DNA from: Thermohalobaculum sp039187815
GTDB lineage: Bacteria; Pseudomonadota; Alphaproteobacteria; Rhodobacterales; Rhodobacteraceae
Length of the DNA: 64,000 nt
Reading direction: 5' to 3'
NCBI GenBank assembly: GCA_039187815.1
Contig: JBCCZI010000007.1
Coordinates: forward strand, 1-64,000
Positions 33,885 through 41,983 of the stretch are shown here, piece after piece (positions within the stretch are counted from its first letter, which is position 1; each line of letters starts with the position of its first letter). Both the position numbers and the translations under genes were made by a program. The notes beneath the pieces were generated by a model that was not told where the DNA came from, made no database searches, and was given only the letters and a program-made list of their open reading frames with translations.

Positions 33885-34862
33885 TCATTGGTAGTCTTCG
33901 GGACGTTCCAGCTGATCTGGGGTGACCGGCCACCAGTCTGGATCCTCGGGCACGATGCCGTGGGCCACGCCCCATTCAAACCAGTTCTCGACGATCGGGC
34001 CGGTGATCAGGATGCCGATCCCGCCGGTTATCACGGTCAGAACGGCGAACCACCAGGCCCAGCGGTGAATGCCCTCCATGGTGGCGTTGAAGCCCATTGT
34101 CCAACGCCAGAACAGAGCCGCCCGCTCGGTCGCCGTGCCACGGTCCGTGATTTGCTCAATCTCCCGGTCGCCGCCAAGGCGCGAGACCGCAAGGATTGTC
34201 GCACCATGCATGGCGAACAACAGCGCCGAACCATAGAGGAAAGCAATCGAGAGCGCGTGGAACGGGTTCCAGAAAAGGTTGCCGTAGACCAGCGAGAAGT
34301 TGTTGGTCCAGTCGAGATGGCTGAACACCCCGTACGGCACCGCCTCGGACCAGCTGCCCATCAGAATCGGCCGGAAGAGGCCCAGCACCAGGAACAGCCA
34401 GATCGCCGCGGCAAAGGCCCAAGCCACATGCGTGCCCATGCCGAGAGCCAGCGCCCGCTTGTAGGTGCGCACCCACCAGGACAGGACCGAGACCAAGAGC
34501 AGGAAGCTCGCCATCAGCCACCATCCGCCCTCATCGAGCGGCGGCACCGACAATCCGTATTCAGGCGGCGGCGGATCGAGCGAAAGATAGAACAGCTGCC
34601 GCAGGAACTCGGCATAGTTCCAACCGACCTGCATCAAGTAGTTGAAGCCGATGATAAGGATCGCCAAGGCTCCGGTGATGACCGAAATCACGCCGAAGAA
34701 ACCGAGATGGATTGGCCCGAGTTGTGCATTGCCGATCCAGCCAAGGATCGAGCTAAATCTCATGCCCGAGCTGCGCTCTCCGGCGATCTCTGCGGGGCCA
34801 GCCCCAGCTTCCAGCGGCCCGCGGACCTGCACCTGAGTGAAGATGTTGGTATATTCAGGCAT
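33885..34862 (-). CDS. pufM: photosynthetic reaction centre M subunit
   Basis: 325 residues, five membrane helices. Bacteriochlorophyll/iron ligands are at the expected places: His182 (GVFSHLDW), His202 (NPFHALS), His219 (FAMHGATI), Glu234 (GDREIEQ) and His266 (MEGIHRWAWW). It forms the L/M core with pufL. It lies 3 bp after pufL. The operon stops here: the 63 bp to the convergent bchO leave no room for pufX or pufC. Confidence 0.98.
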   Translation of the reverse strand: MPEYTNIFTQVQVRGPLEAGAGPAEIAGERSSGMRFSSILGWIGNAQLGPIHLGFFGVISVITGALAILIIGFNYLMQVGWNYAEFLRQLFYLSLDPPPPEYGLSVPPLDEGGWWLMASFLLLVSVLSWWVRTYKRALALGMGTHVAWAFAAAIWLFLVLGLFRPILMGSWSEAVPYGVFSHLDWTNNFSLVYGNLFWNPFHALSIAFLYGSALLFAMHGATILAVSRLGGDREIEQITDRGTATERAALFWRWTMGFNATMEGIHRWAWWFAVLTVITGGIGILITGPIVENWFEWGVAHGIVPEDPDWWPVTPDQLERPEDYQ

Positions 34863-34865
34863 GTC

Positions 34866-35708
34866 TCACTCCTGCGCCGCGTTTTGGCCCCAGATCGGGA
34901 GCTCGAGATACCAGGTCCACCATTCGCTCCAGGGATCGGTCCAAAGCGGTCCCGAGATCACGATGCAGACCGCGCTCCAGAACCCGGCATTCAGCGCCAA
35001 CAACAGTCCCAGCCGGTGAATGCCGAGGGTGCCGACCGAATAGCCGATGAAGTCGCGGAAAAACGTGTCCTCGTGCTCCGGCTGCTTCACCTCTTCGCCC
35101 TTCTGCGGGTTGGTCGACGACAGGATCAGTGATCCGTGCAGCGCCAAGGCCAGACAGGTGGTGAAGAAGAAGGTGATCGCGATCATATGCGCGGGATTGT
35201 AGTGGAAGTTCCCGTACTGGTAGCCGACGTTGGACACCCAATCGAGGTGGCTGAAGATCCCATAGGGGAAACCGTGCCCCCAAGCGCCAAGCAACAGCGG
35301 TCGGATCACCACCAGCGTGACATAGGCAAAGATCGCGAAACTGAAGGCGATCGGCACATGGTATCCGATCCCTAGCTTGCGGCAGATCTCGACCTGACGC
35401 AGCGCCCAAGAACAGAAGGCGCCGACGGCACAGATCGTTATGATCTGCCAGAGCCCGCCTTCCATCAAAGGCGCAAAGCCGAGGCCATAGGCCACCGACG
35501 GCGGGTTTATGGAGATCAGCCATGGGTTCCAGGTTGGTCCCTGGCTGGCGCCCCAAAGGATCAGGAACGTCCCCAATGAGGCGAAAAAGAAAGAGAGGAC
35601 CCCGAAGAAGCCCACATAGAAGGGCCCAATCCAGAAGTCGAACAGGTCCCCGCCGACCAGTGTCCCGCCGCGGACCCGGTATTTTCTCTCAAAGCTGAGC
35701 AAAGCCAT
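34866..35708 (-). CDS. pufL: photosynthetic reaction centre L subunit
   Basis: 280 residues, five helices. Counting from Met1, ligand histidines are His154, His174, His191 and His231. The QB proton-path residues Glu213/Asp214 (EHEDTFF region) and Ser224 (IGYSVG) are kept, matching 153/173/190/230, 212/213 and 223 of mature Rhodobacter L. Begins MALLSFERKYRVRGGTLVGG as in the family. A long intergenic spacer with a strong hairpin separates it from pufA. Confidence 0.98.
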   Translation of the reverse strand: MALLSFERKYRVRGGTLVGGDLFDFWIGPFYVGFFGVLSFFFASLGTFLILWGASQGPTWNPWLISINPPSVAYGLGFAPLMEGGLWQIITICAVGAFCSWALRQVEICRKLGIGYHVPIAFSFAIFAYVTLVVIRPLLLGAWGHGFPYGIFSHLDWVSNVGYQYGNFHYNPAHMIAITFFFTTCLALALHGSLILSSTNPQKGEEVKQPEHEDTFFRDFIGYSVGTLGIHRLGLLLALNAGFWSAVCIVISGPLWTDPWSEWWTWYLELPIWGQNAAQE

Positions 35709-35775
35709 CCTTGTCTCCTCTCGACAGTCGCCGTTCTGCGGCCAGACCTGTTCGCCTCAGCGGCAAAGTTCGAGC

Positions 35776-35802
35776 GCCGGGCGAAGCGGAACTTCGCCCG
35801 GC
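35776..35802 (-). promoter_or_regulatory. pufA-pufL intercistronic stem-loop
   Basis: Perfect 11-bp GC-rich stem (GCCGGGCGAAG / CTTCGCCCGGC) with a 5-base loop, 12 bases after the pufA stop on the minus strand. In Rhodobacter a hairpin at this site blocks 3' exonucleases, so the pufBA segment outlives the pufLM segment and LH1 is made in excess over reaction centres. The same role is inferred here. Confidence 0.8.
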
Positions 35803-35813
35803 ACGACGATGGA

Positions 35814-35987
35814 TTATTCGGCCACCTGAACCGTCGCCGCTGGGTTGCCTTCGAACCAGTTGAACCGCTCGGTCGAGAGCAGAACAAAATGGATCATTGC
35901 AGCCAGCAGAAACAGGAACACGGCCTGAGCCACGAACACCTGGCGCGGGTCAAAGACCAGCCAGATCTTGTAAAAGTGGTCCATCAT
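35814..35987 (-). CDS. pufA: light-harvesting 1 alpha polypeptide
   Basis: 57 residues from the ATG of MMDHFYKIWLVFDPRQVF. AAGGAG lies 9 bases upstream and decides this start over in-frame ATG 35996 and GTG 36005, which sit within or before the ribosome site. One membrane helix with the bacteriochlorophyll ligand His33 (AAMIHFVLLS), followed by STERFNWFEG. That end resembles Rhodospirillum rubrum LH1 alpha, while the N-terminal half (HFYKIW, FDPRQVFVAQ) is Rhodobacter-like. Confidence 0.96.
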   Translation of the reverse strand: MMDHFYKIWLVFDPRQVFVAQAVFLFLLAAMIHFVLLSTERFNWFEGNPAATVQVAE

Positions 35988-36001
35988 ACCTTGCATCTCC
36001 T

Positions 36002-36217
36002 TCACCCGATGAGTTGCGTGGCGGCTTGGGCGAGCTTGGTCGCGCCCTCAACAGCCGTGTAACCGTCGGGCCCCGGGAACCAGGGGCGCCACAGCCACAC
36101 GAGGAAATGAGCGACGACCGCCACACCGGAGAACAGAACGAGGCCGCGCATGTAGATCTCATGCAACTCTTTCGCCTGATCGTCGGTGAGGCCCGTCAAG
36201 GAAACGTCATCAGCCAT
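36002..36217 (-). CDS. pufB: light-harvesting 1 beta polypeptide with C-terminal extension
   Basis: 71 residues. LTGLTDDQAKELHEIYMRG carries conserved His19; the helix contains ligand His37 (VVAHFLVWLWRPW). Rhodobacter LH1 beta ends soon after RPWF, but here the chain continues PGPDGYTAVEGATKLAQAATQL. The PGP.GY stretch resembles the R. rubrum polypeptide, whose precursor has a C-terminal extension that is removed. AGGAGGAC stands 7 bases before the ATG, an excellent ribosome site. First LH1 gene after pufQ. Confidence 0.96.
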   Translation of the reverse strand: MADDVSLTGLTDDQAKELHEIYMRGLVLFSGVAVVAHFLVWLWRPWFPGPDGYTAVEGATKLAQAATQLIG

Positions 36218-36280
36218 AAGCTTGTCCTCCTTGTGTTACGGCCGATGCCGGGGGGCAAGCGCCTCCCAGCGTTCGACACC

Positions 36281-36311
36281 GGCGGATCCGAGGATCTGCC
36301 AGTGATCCGCC
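36281..36311 (-). promoter_or_regulatory. pufQ-pufB intercistronic inverted repeat
   Basis: An 8-bp perfect stem GGCGGATC / GATCCGCC with a 15-base loop, in the 140-bp gap between pufQ and pufB. It could be an mRNA processing or 5'-protection element for the pufBA message. The position parallels the processing region known in Rhodobacter, but the function here is inference. Confidence 0.45.
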
Positions 36312-36357
36312 GCCCGTCTCTGGACAGCGAATGGGTTGTGGGTCCGTCTCATCGGCG

Positions 36358-36606
36358 TCAGCCCATGAACAGATACGGAACCACAGTGTTGGTGAGGCCG
36401 CGGGCTTCCTCCAGGATCGAGAGCCCTTCGGCCGGCGCGCCATCGGCATGGCCGAGGCGGCGCGGAAACAGCCGACCGACCACTGCCACCGGCAGGGCCA
36501 CGGCAAAGACGATCGCATAGTAGAACCGGTACTCGGCGGGCTTGCGCCGTGCGGTGCGTCGCGGTGCGACGGCCGTATCGTCGAGCGTTGGGGTCACATC
36601 AAGCAT
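36358..36606 (-). CDS. pufQ: PufQ, bacteriochlorophyll regulation/assembly protein
   Basis: 82 residues with one membrane helix (EYRFYYAIVFAVALPVAVVG) and a C-terminal segment EARGLTNTVVPYLF that matches the PufQ ending. The ATG has an AGAGGAGGA ribosome site. PufQ stimulates bacteriochlorophyll formation in Rhodobacter and always heads the pufBALM transcript. It lies 58 bp after bchZ. No PpsR-like box is seen before it; puf control by a RegA-type system would be expected, but I cannot point to a site. Confidence 0.9.
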   Translation of the reverse strand: MLDVTPTLDDTAVAPRRTARRKPAEYRFYYAIVFAVALPVAVVGRLFPRRLGHADGAPAEGLSILEEARGLTNTVVPYLFMG

Positions 36607-36664
36607 CGAGTCCTCCTCTGCGAAGTCTTTTTCGGGTGCGCCAGGTGTCGCGCGGTGTGATGTG

Positions 36665-38119
36665 TCATGCCGCCCGCCCCCGCGTCGCCTGGGCAGCCAG
36701 GGCCAGGCGCGGCGCGGTGATGCGCGCCTCGGCGGCGGCGAGCGCTTGGGCCTCGGCCACATCGCGCAGCCGTTTGACGGCCGATATTCGGGTGAGCACG
36801 GGCTCGCGCTCCATCAGCTCTGCGAGCAGGGTTTCCGCCTCTGCCTCCCAGGGCAGATCGGCCTTGAGCCGCGCAGGCGTCGACTCGGCCGCATCAAGGG
36901 CCGTTCCGAGCGGTAGGATGTGGAACAGAGCGTCAAAGAGGGCGTTGCACACCTCTTGAACCAGATAGGTGGCGCCCGCGTAGCCCATGAACGGCGTGCC
37001 CGTGGCCCGTCGGATGATCGCGCCCGGGAATGAGGCGGGGATGTAGCCCGCCCGCGCGCCGGTCTCGGCGAGATACATGCGCTCATTATAGGAGCCGAAG
37101 AGCACAAGCGGCGTCTCCTCGTGCACCAGGCGCCGCACTTCGTCATTATCGGTTTTTGCCCCTGCCCGGCGTGCCACGGCAAACTTGCAGGGCAGCCCCA
37201 GATCACCCTCCAGGAAATGGCGCAGGCCGCGGGCATAGGTCTCGGAGGCCACAACGCCAAAGCTGGCGGTTGCATAGAAGTCCTGCGTCACCGAGCGCCA
37301 GAGATCCCAGAGCGGCTTGATCGTCGTGTGCTTCTCGCGCTCGATGAAGGGCTGCGGGTCGAGGCCGAGCATATCGCCCAACGTCTCAATGAACTTGGTT
37401 GTCGAGGTCAGCCCGATCGGCGCCTGCAGATAGGGCTTCTCGAGCGCTTCGCAGAGCCCGCGCCCGAACTCGCGATAGAGGCAGATGTTCACATCCGCAT
37501 CCACCAGGCGTTGGATGTCGGCCAGATGGCTGCCGAGCGGGAAGACCATGTTGATCTCGGCGCCGATTCCTTCGACCAGACGCCGGATCTCTGCCAGATC
37601 CGAGGGCTGGTTGAACGTGCCATAGGCAGGACCGACAATGTTGACCCGCGGCTTGGCGCCCTCTTCGCGCTCGCGCGCCTTTGGCATCTTGCCCCGTGAC
37701 GAGGCGAACTCGGTCCAGAGCCAGGTAAGCGCACGATCCGCCGACTGCCACTGATCCTCATCGATCGTGCGGGGCAGAAAGCGCAGGATCCCTGTGCCCT
37801 CGGGCGTGACGCCCCCGCCGATCATCTCGGCGATCGAGCCAGTCACGACCACCGCCGGCAATGCCGGGTCGAGCACGCCGTGCGCCCGCTTCATGGCGCC
37901 CTCGGTGCCCTCACGGCCAAGCTCCTCCTCGGCGAGCCCCGTAACCACGATCGGCAACTCATGCGGGGGCAGCGCATCGGTGTAGTGCAGCACTGAGGTG
38001 ACCGGCAGGTTCTCACACCCCACAGGGCCGTCGATCACGACCTGCAGCCCTTTGATGGCTGTGAACACGTAGACCGAGCCCCAATAGCCGCCAGCGCGAT
38101 CGTGATCCTGGATCAGCAT
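36665..38119 (-). CDS. bchZ: chlorophyllide a reductase subunit Z
   Basis: 484 residues, NifK-like. N-terminal MLIQDHDRAGGYWGSVYVF and the Cys region DGPVGCENLPVTSVLHYTD are family hallmarks, as is IPASFPGAIIRRATGTPFMG. With BchY and BchX it reduces ring B of chlorophyllide to the bacteriochlorin level. Its start shares one base with the bchY stop. Confidence 0.97.
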   Translation of the reverse strand: MLIQDHDRAGGYWGSVYVFTAIKGLQVVIDGPVGCENLPVTSVLHYTDALPPHELPIVVTGLAEEELGREGTEGAMKRAHGVLDPALPAVVVTGSIAEMIGGGVTPEGTGILRFLPRTIDEDQWQSADRALTWLWTEFASSRGKMPKAREREEGAKPRVNIVGPAYGTFNQPSDLAEIRRLVEGIGAEINMVFPLGSHLADIQRLVDADVNICLYREFGRGLCEALEKPYLQAPIGLTSTTKFIETLGDMLGLDPQPFIEREKHTTIKPLWDLWRSVTQDFYATASFGVVASETYARGLRHFLEGDLGLPCKFAVARRAGAKTDNDEVRRLVHEETPLVLFGSYNERMYLAETGARAGYIPASFPGAIIRRATGTPFMGYAGATYLVQEVCNALFDALFHILPLGTALDAAESTPARLKADLPWEAEAETLLAELMEREPVLTRISAVKRLRDVAEAQALAAAEARITAPRLALAAQATRGRAA

Positions 38120-39705
38120 CAGATCATCTCCTCGCGTTTCGCGCGCTTGGCCGCGTTGGCGAGTTTCTTGGCGTAGCGATCACGGAACTGCGGGCGCTCG
38201 ACCGGCGTGTCGGCCCAGACGCCGGCGGTGTCCCCCTCGCCCACGCCCGCAAAGAAGGCCTTCATGAAATCCATACGGGCCTTGCCGGCGATGGCGCCGT
38301 TCACGACCTCGGCCAGGCTTCCGGCACCGGCCGGACCCATCAACGGACGCGCCGAGATCAGGTTGGTGAAGTAGAGCGCCGGGCGCCCGGATTGTTTCGC
38401 CGCCTGCACCACCGGCGTCGTTCCGATGGCCAGATCCGGGTCGTATTCCGCGACCGCGGCGAGATCATCCTCAAGGCTCGCGCGGAAGCGGATCTGGACG
38501 CCGCGCTGTTCGAGCCAGTCGCGGTCCTCGGCAGACCAGGGCGTCTTGGGACAAGCGGTGCCCACATAGCGGACATCGGCGCCGCTCTCGACCAACAGGC
38601 GGGCGACGATGAGCTCGGAGCCCTCATAGCCCGAAAGGGTGATGCGACCCTGAACCGGCGCGCCCGCAAGGGCCCCGGCGATGGCGCCGCCCATGGCGTT
38701 CTTGGCGCCATCGATCTGAGCCCGCGGGACGCCAGCGGCCGTGCCCACCGCTTCGAGCCAGGCCAGTGTGCCCTCGCGTCCGACCGGCGCCGAGCCCATG
38801 ACCGGTCGCCCGGCGGCCTGAAACTCGCGAATCGACGCGGTGTAGAAGGGGTGGATCGCCGCAACCACGGCACCGTCGAGCGCCGCGTAGAGCTCACGCC
38901 ACTCACGGGTCGGCACGGTCGGACCAACGCTCAGCCCCATCGGCTCGAGCATCCGCCCGATGATCATGGGATCGGCCGGGAACATCTCGCCGAGCAGCGT
39001 CACCGAGGGACGCCCATCACGGTTGCGGTCGGACGCTTGGACCGGACCTTGCTCGGCCTCGCTCCGCGCATAGTTCAACATGGCGCCGGCGAGGACGTCC
39101 TTCGCCTCGGCATGGGTCGGCACGCCGAAGCCCGGCACATCGATGCCGATGATCCGAACCCCGTTGATCTCGTCCGGCAAGAGCCGCAGCGGCACACCCG
39201 AGGCGGTCGGCACGCAGAGGTTTGTCACCACCACCGCATCATAATGCTCGGGGTCTGCGATCTGGTAGACGGCCTCGCGGATGTCCTCGAACAGCTTACC
39301 GGTCACCAGCGTCTCTGAGCTGAAGGGGACATAGCCGACCGAGCGGCGCGCCCCATAGAAATGGCTGGTGAACGTCAGGCCATAGACGCAACAGGCGCTG
39401 CCCGAGAGCACGGTCGCCGTGCGCCGCATGCGCAACCCCACCCGCAGCGAGCCAAAGGCCGGACACATCGACTGCGGTTGGTCATGGGGGCCCTTTGGGT
39501 AGTCGGCGGCATAGCGATCGAGCAGCTCCGACTGTCCGGCCGCCTCGGCCGCACGGCGCATCTCTGCGGCCCCCGCATGGCAGCCTCCGGCGCTCGGACC
39601 ATCCGCGACCTCCGCAGCGCTGACATCCGACGCCTGCTCGGCCACCGTCAGCGGCGCCTCGCCAGCGTCGTCATAGCGCGCCTCTAGACGGAGGTCGTCA
39701 GCCAT
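38119..39705 (-). CDS. bchY: chlorophyllide a reductase subunit Y
   Basis: 528 residues. The first 70 are acidic and Ala-rich and not conserved. The catalytic part starts near QSMCPAFGSLRVGLRMRR and includes SGSACCVYGLTFTSHFYG and NLCVPTASGVPL, holding the cluster cysteines, and GEMFPADPMIIGRMLEPMGL. I chose the ATG of MADDLRLEARYDD, which begins before the stop of the small orf upstream (8-bp overlap). C-terminus is Lys/Arg rich. Confidence 0.96.
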   Translation of the reverse strand: MADDLRLEARYDDAGEAPLTVAEQASDVSAAEVADGPSAGGCHAGAAEMRRAAEAAGQSELLDRYAADYPKGPHDQPQSMCPAFGSLRVGLRMRRTATVLSGSACCVYGLTFTSHFYGARRSVGYVPFSSETLVTGKLFEDIREAVYQIADPEHYDAVVVTNLCVPTASGVPLRLLPDEINGVRIIGIDVPGFGVPTHAEAKDVLAGAMLNYARSEAEQGPVQASDRNRDGRPSVTLLGEMFPADPMIIGRMLEPMGLSVGPTVPTREWRELYAALDGAVVAAIHPFYTASIREFQAAGRPVMGSAPVGREGTLAWLEAVGTAAGVPRAQIDGAKNAMGGAIAGALAGAPVQGRITLSGYEGSELIVARLLVESGADVRYVGTACPKTPWSAEDRDWLEQRGVQIRFRASLEDDLAAVAEYDPDLAIGTTPVVQAAKQSGRPALYFTNLISARPLMGPAGAGSLAEVVNGAIAGKARMDFMKAFFAGVGEGDTAGVWADTPVERPQFRDRYAKKLANAAKRAKREEMI

Positions 39706-39889
39706 CGCGCCCTCCCGCGGCTCCGGTGTTCCCAACGGGCTGGATGGCCTCGGCCCGCATGCGGGTCTCGGCGATCTCGCGGTGGAGCCTCTGACTCGCC
39801 TTGATCGCCTCGCGCGCCCGCTTGCGAAGGGCACGGACCTCGTCAATCAGGATGACGCTGTTCTCTGCGGGCTTGCTCTCCATCCTCAC
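39698..39889 (-). CDS. 63-aa coiled-coil protein inside the bchX-bchY junction
   Basis: 63 residues from a GTG that overlaps the bchX stop (GTGA); an ATG two codons later is possible. The sequence is highly charged and helical (VRALRKRAREAIKASQRLHR, then EIAETRMRAEAIQ), likely one short coiled coil with a Gly/Ala-rich tail. It overlaps bchY by 8 bp. Rhodobacter capsulatus and sphaeroides have no gene at this spot that I know of. Tight coupling on both sides argues for a real product. Function unknown; it might assist the BchX/BchYZ complex. Confidence 0.65.
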   Translation of the reverse strand: MRMESKPAENSVILIDEVRALRKRAREAIKASQRLHREIAETRMRAEAIQPVGNTGAAGGRDG

Positions 39890-40896
39890 GCCTCGTCGTA
39901 GATGACTTCGAGGGAAGCGCGCTCGACCAGGGTGCCGCCGCGCATATCGGCCGCTGAGGCGGGTTGGAGCACAAAGCCGGCGCCGGTATCCTTGCCGTCG
40001 AAAAGGCCAAGCAGCTCATCTTGGCTGAGCGGCTTGGGCCGTTGCGGCGGCGCCTCGGCGACGTTCATCCCAAGCTCGGCAAACAGCGCGCCCCAGGCCC
40101 CATCCGGCCGGCCGACGATCTCGTAGTTCGCAGATTTCTTGCGCAGATCGTCATCGGCAGGGATCGAGGCGAGCACGGGGATCCCCGCTTCGCGCGCGAA
40201 GGCATGGGCCTCACCCGTGCCGTCGTCTTTGTTCACGACCAGCCCCGCGACGCCGACATTGCCGCCAAGCTTGCGGAAGTACTCAACCGCCGAGCAAACA
40301 TTGTTCGCGACATAGAGGGATTGGAGGTCGTTCGAGCCGACCACGATCACCTTCTGGCACATGTCGCGCGCGATCGGCAGGCCAAAGCCGCCGCAGACCA
40401 CATCGCCGAGGAAGTCGAGCAGCACATAGTCGAAGTCCCACTCGTGAAAACCGAGCTTCTCGAGCTGTTCGAAGCCGTGGATGATGCCGCGTCCACCGCA
40501 TCCGCGCCCGACCTCGGGACCACCAAGCTCCATGGCAAAGACCCCGTCGCGCTTGAAGCAAACATCGCCGATCTCAAGCTCTTCGCCCGCCAGCTTCGTC
40601 TTGGTCGAGGTCTCGATGATCGTCGGACACGCCTTGCCGCCAAAGAGCAGCGAGGTGGTGTCGGACTTCGGATCACAGCCGATCAGCAGCACCCGCTTGC
40701 CCTGCTGCGCCATCATGTAAGACAGGTTCGAGAGCGTGAACGATTTACCGATCCCGCCCTTGCCGTAGATCGCGATGACTTGTGTGTCGCGGGTCGCCTC
40801 GGCGGCCGGCAGATCGGGCTCGATCGCCGCCTCGGCGCGCAGACGGGCGGTTCCGCCGTCGGTCAAAATGGGCGCGTGGCCGCCTTCGGGGGTCAT
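39886..40896 (-). CDS. bchX: chlorophyllide a reductase iron protein X
   Basis: 336 residues, NifH-like. P-loop YGKGGIGKSFTLSNLSYMM; [4Fe-4S] cysteines in GRGCGGRGII and GDVVCGGFGLP. The first 50 residues are a non-conserved acidic leader typical of BchX. I chose the ATG overlapping the bchC stop (ATGA). It donates electrons to BchYZ with ATP hydrolysis. Confidence 0.97.
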   Translation of the reverse strand: MTPEGGHAPILTDGGTARLRAEAAIEPDLPAAEATRDTQVIAIYGKGGIGKSFTLSNLSYMMAQQGKRVLLIGCDPKSDTTSLLFGGKACPTIIETSTKTKLAGEELEIGDVCFKRDGVFAMELGGPEVGRGCGGRGIIHGFEQLEKLGFHEWDFDYVLLDFLGDVVCGGFGLPIARDMCQKVIVVGSNDLQSLYVANNVCSAVEYFRKLGGNVGVAGLVVNKDDGTGEAHAFAREAGIPVLASIPADDDLRKKSANYEIVGRPDGAWGALFAELGMNVAEAPPQRPKPLSQDELLGLFDGKDTGAGFVLQPASAADMRGGTLVERASLEVIYDEA

Positions 40897-41834
40897 GCGG
40901 CGTCCCTCCAGGTCAGGATCATCTTCAAGCAAGCTGGGTCTTCGAAGGCCTGGGCATAGGCATCGGCTGGGTCTGAGGCGTCACGGCGATGGCTAATGAG
41001 GCCGTCGAGCGACAACCGGCCCTCGGTCACCAGTGCGGCGATGGCTGTGAGGTCGGACGGCGTCCATTCCGCCGAGATGCTGAGCCGCGCCTCCTTCATA
41101 AAGGCGGGCGGGAAGGTGAAGCGCACCGGATCCGGATAAAACCCGGCCAGCGTGATCTCCCCCCGCGGCTTCAGCCGTGCGATCAGGGTGTCCAACGCCT
41201 CTGGATCGCCACTGACATCGCAGACGCGGGCATAGTCGCGGCGCGGATCGTCTTGCGGATCGATGACCGTGTAGTTGAGCGCCCCTGCGCGCCGGTCCTC
41301 CGAGATCTCCCAAACGGTTGGCGGCTCGGCCCCGAGCGCGATGGCAGCCCGCGCGATCAGGCGGCCAAGCGCCCCGTGGCCGACGATCAGCTCGGGCGGC
41401 CCGTCCGCGGACAGCACGACTGCGTGATGGGCCGTCGCTGCGAGCGCCAGCAGGGCCGCCTCGGCGCCGAGGGCTGGATCGACCGGTTGGACGCGGGCGC
41501 CGGGCACGACGATGCGCTCCGCGGCACCGCCAAAGAGGCCGCGCGCCTCGGCAAAGCAATTGGCGCCAGGAACAAAGACCCGGTCCCCGACGCGCAGGCC
41601 CGAATCAGTGCCAGCCTCGACCACTTCGCCGACGGTCTCATAGCCCGGCACCAGCGGGTATCCCATGCCCGGGAAAGGCGGCATGCGCCCGTTCCAGAAC
41701 AGCTTTTCCGTACCGGTGCTGATGCCGCTCCACAGCGTGTCGACCACGATGTCACCGGCCCCCGGTGGGGCGAGCGTGAGCGCCGATCGGGAAACTTGCC
41801 CGGGCGCCTCGAACACCACCGCATCAGCTTGCAT
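40893..41834 (-). CDS. bchC: bacteriochlorophyllide a dehydrogenase
   Basis: 313 residues of the medium-chain dehydrogenase family without the structural zinc lobe. SGISTGTEKLFWNGRMPPFP, PGYETVGEVVEAG and the nucleotide-binding LIVGHGALGRLIARAAIALG are seen. It oxidises the 3-hydroxyethyl group to the acetyl group of bacteriochlorophyll a. Start is the ATG of MQADAVVFEAPGQ. A PpsR-like box with a TTGACA just upstream of it lies 68-100 bp before the start. Confidence 0.96.
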   Translation of the reverse strand: MQADAVVFEAPGQVSRSALTLAPPGAGDIVVDTLWSGISTGTEKLFWNGRMPPFPGMGYPLVPGYETVGEVVEAGTDSGLRVGDRVFVPGANCFAEARGLFGGAAERIVVPGARVQPVDPALGAEAALLALAATAHHAVVLSADGPPELIVGHGALGRLIARAAIALGAEPPTVWEISEDRRAGALNYTVIDPQDDPRRDYARVCDVSGDPEALDTLIARLKPRGEITLAGFYPDPVRFTFPPAFMKEARLSISAEWTPSDLTAIAALVTEGRLSLDGLISHRRDASDPADAYAQAFEDPACLKMILTWRDAA

Positions 41835-41901
41835 TGTCGTTCTCCCTAAGCCCGCCATTGGCCGTGCCATACCGCAAGGTCGCATCGCAGGTGCCTTTGA
41901 T

Positions 41902-41919
41902 TGTCAGCTTAGATTGACA
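41902..41919. promoter_or_regulatory. PpsR/CrtJ box before bchC
   Basis: Perfect TGTC-N10-GACA. On the minus strand a TTGACA occurs at 41928-41933, so the box would cover the -10 region of a bchC promoter. A second, poor half-box begins at 41928, eight bases away; a pair of boxes with 8-bp spacing is the known CrtJ arrangement at Rhodobacter bchC. Confidence 0.75.
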
Positions 41920-41983
41920 CCCTGCACTGTCAAGTTGAAAGAAGTTAAGGGTGCTGGGGTCGACAGCGCCACAACCCACGGCG

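Noticed and set aside
41928..41945. Second PpsR box before bchC
   Set aside because: Only the left half (TGTC) matches; the right half reads AGT, too weak to list as a site.
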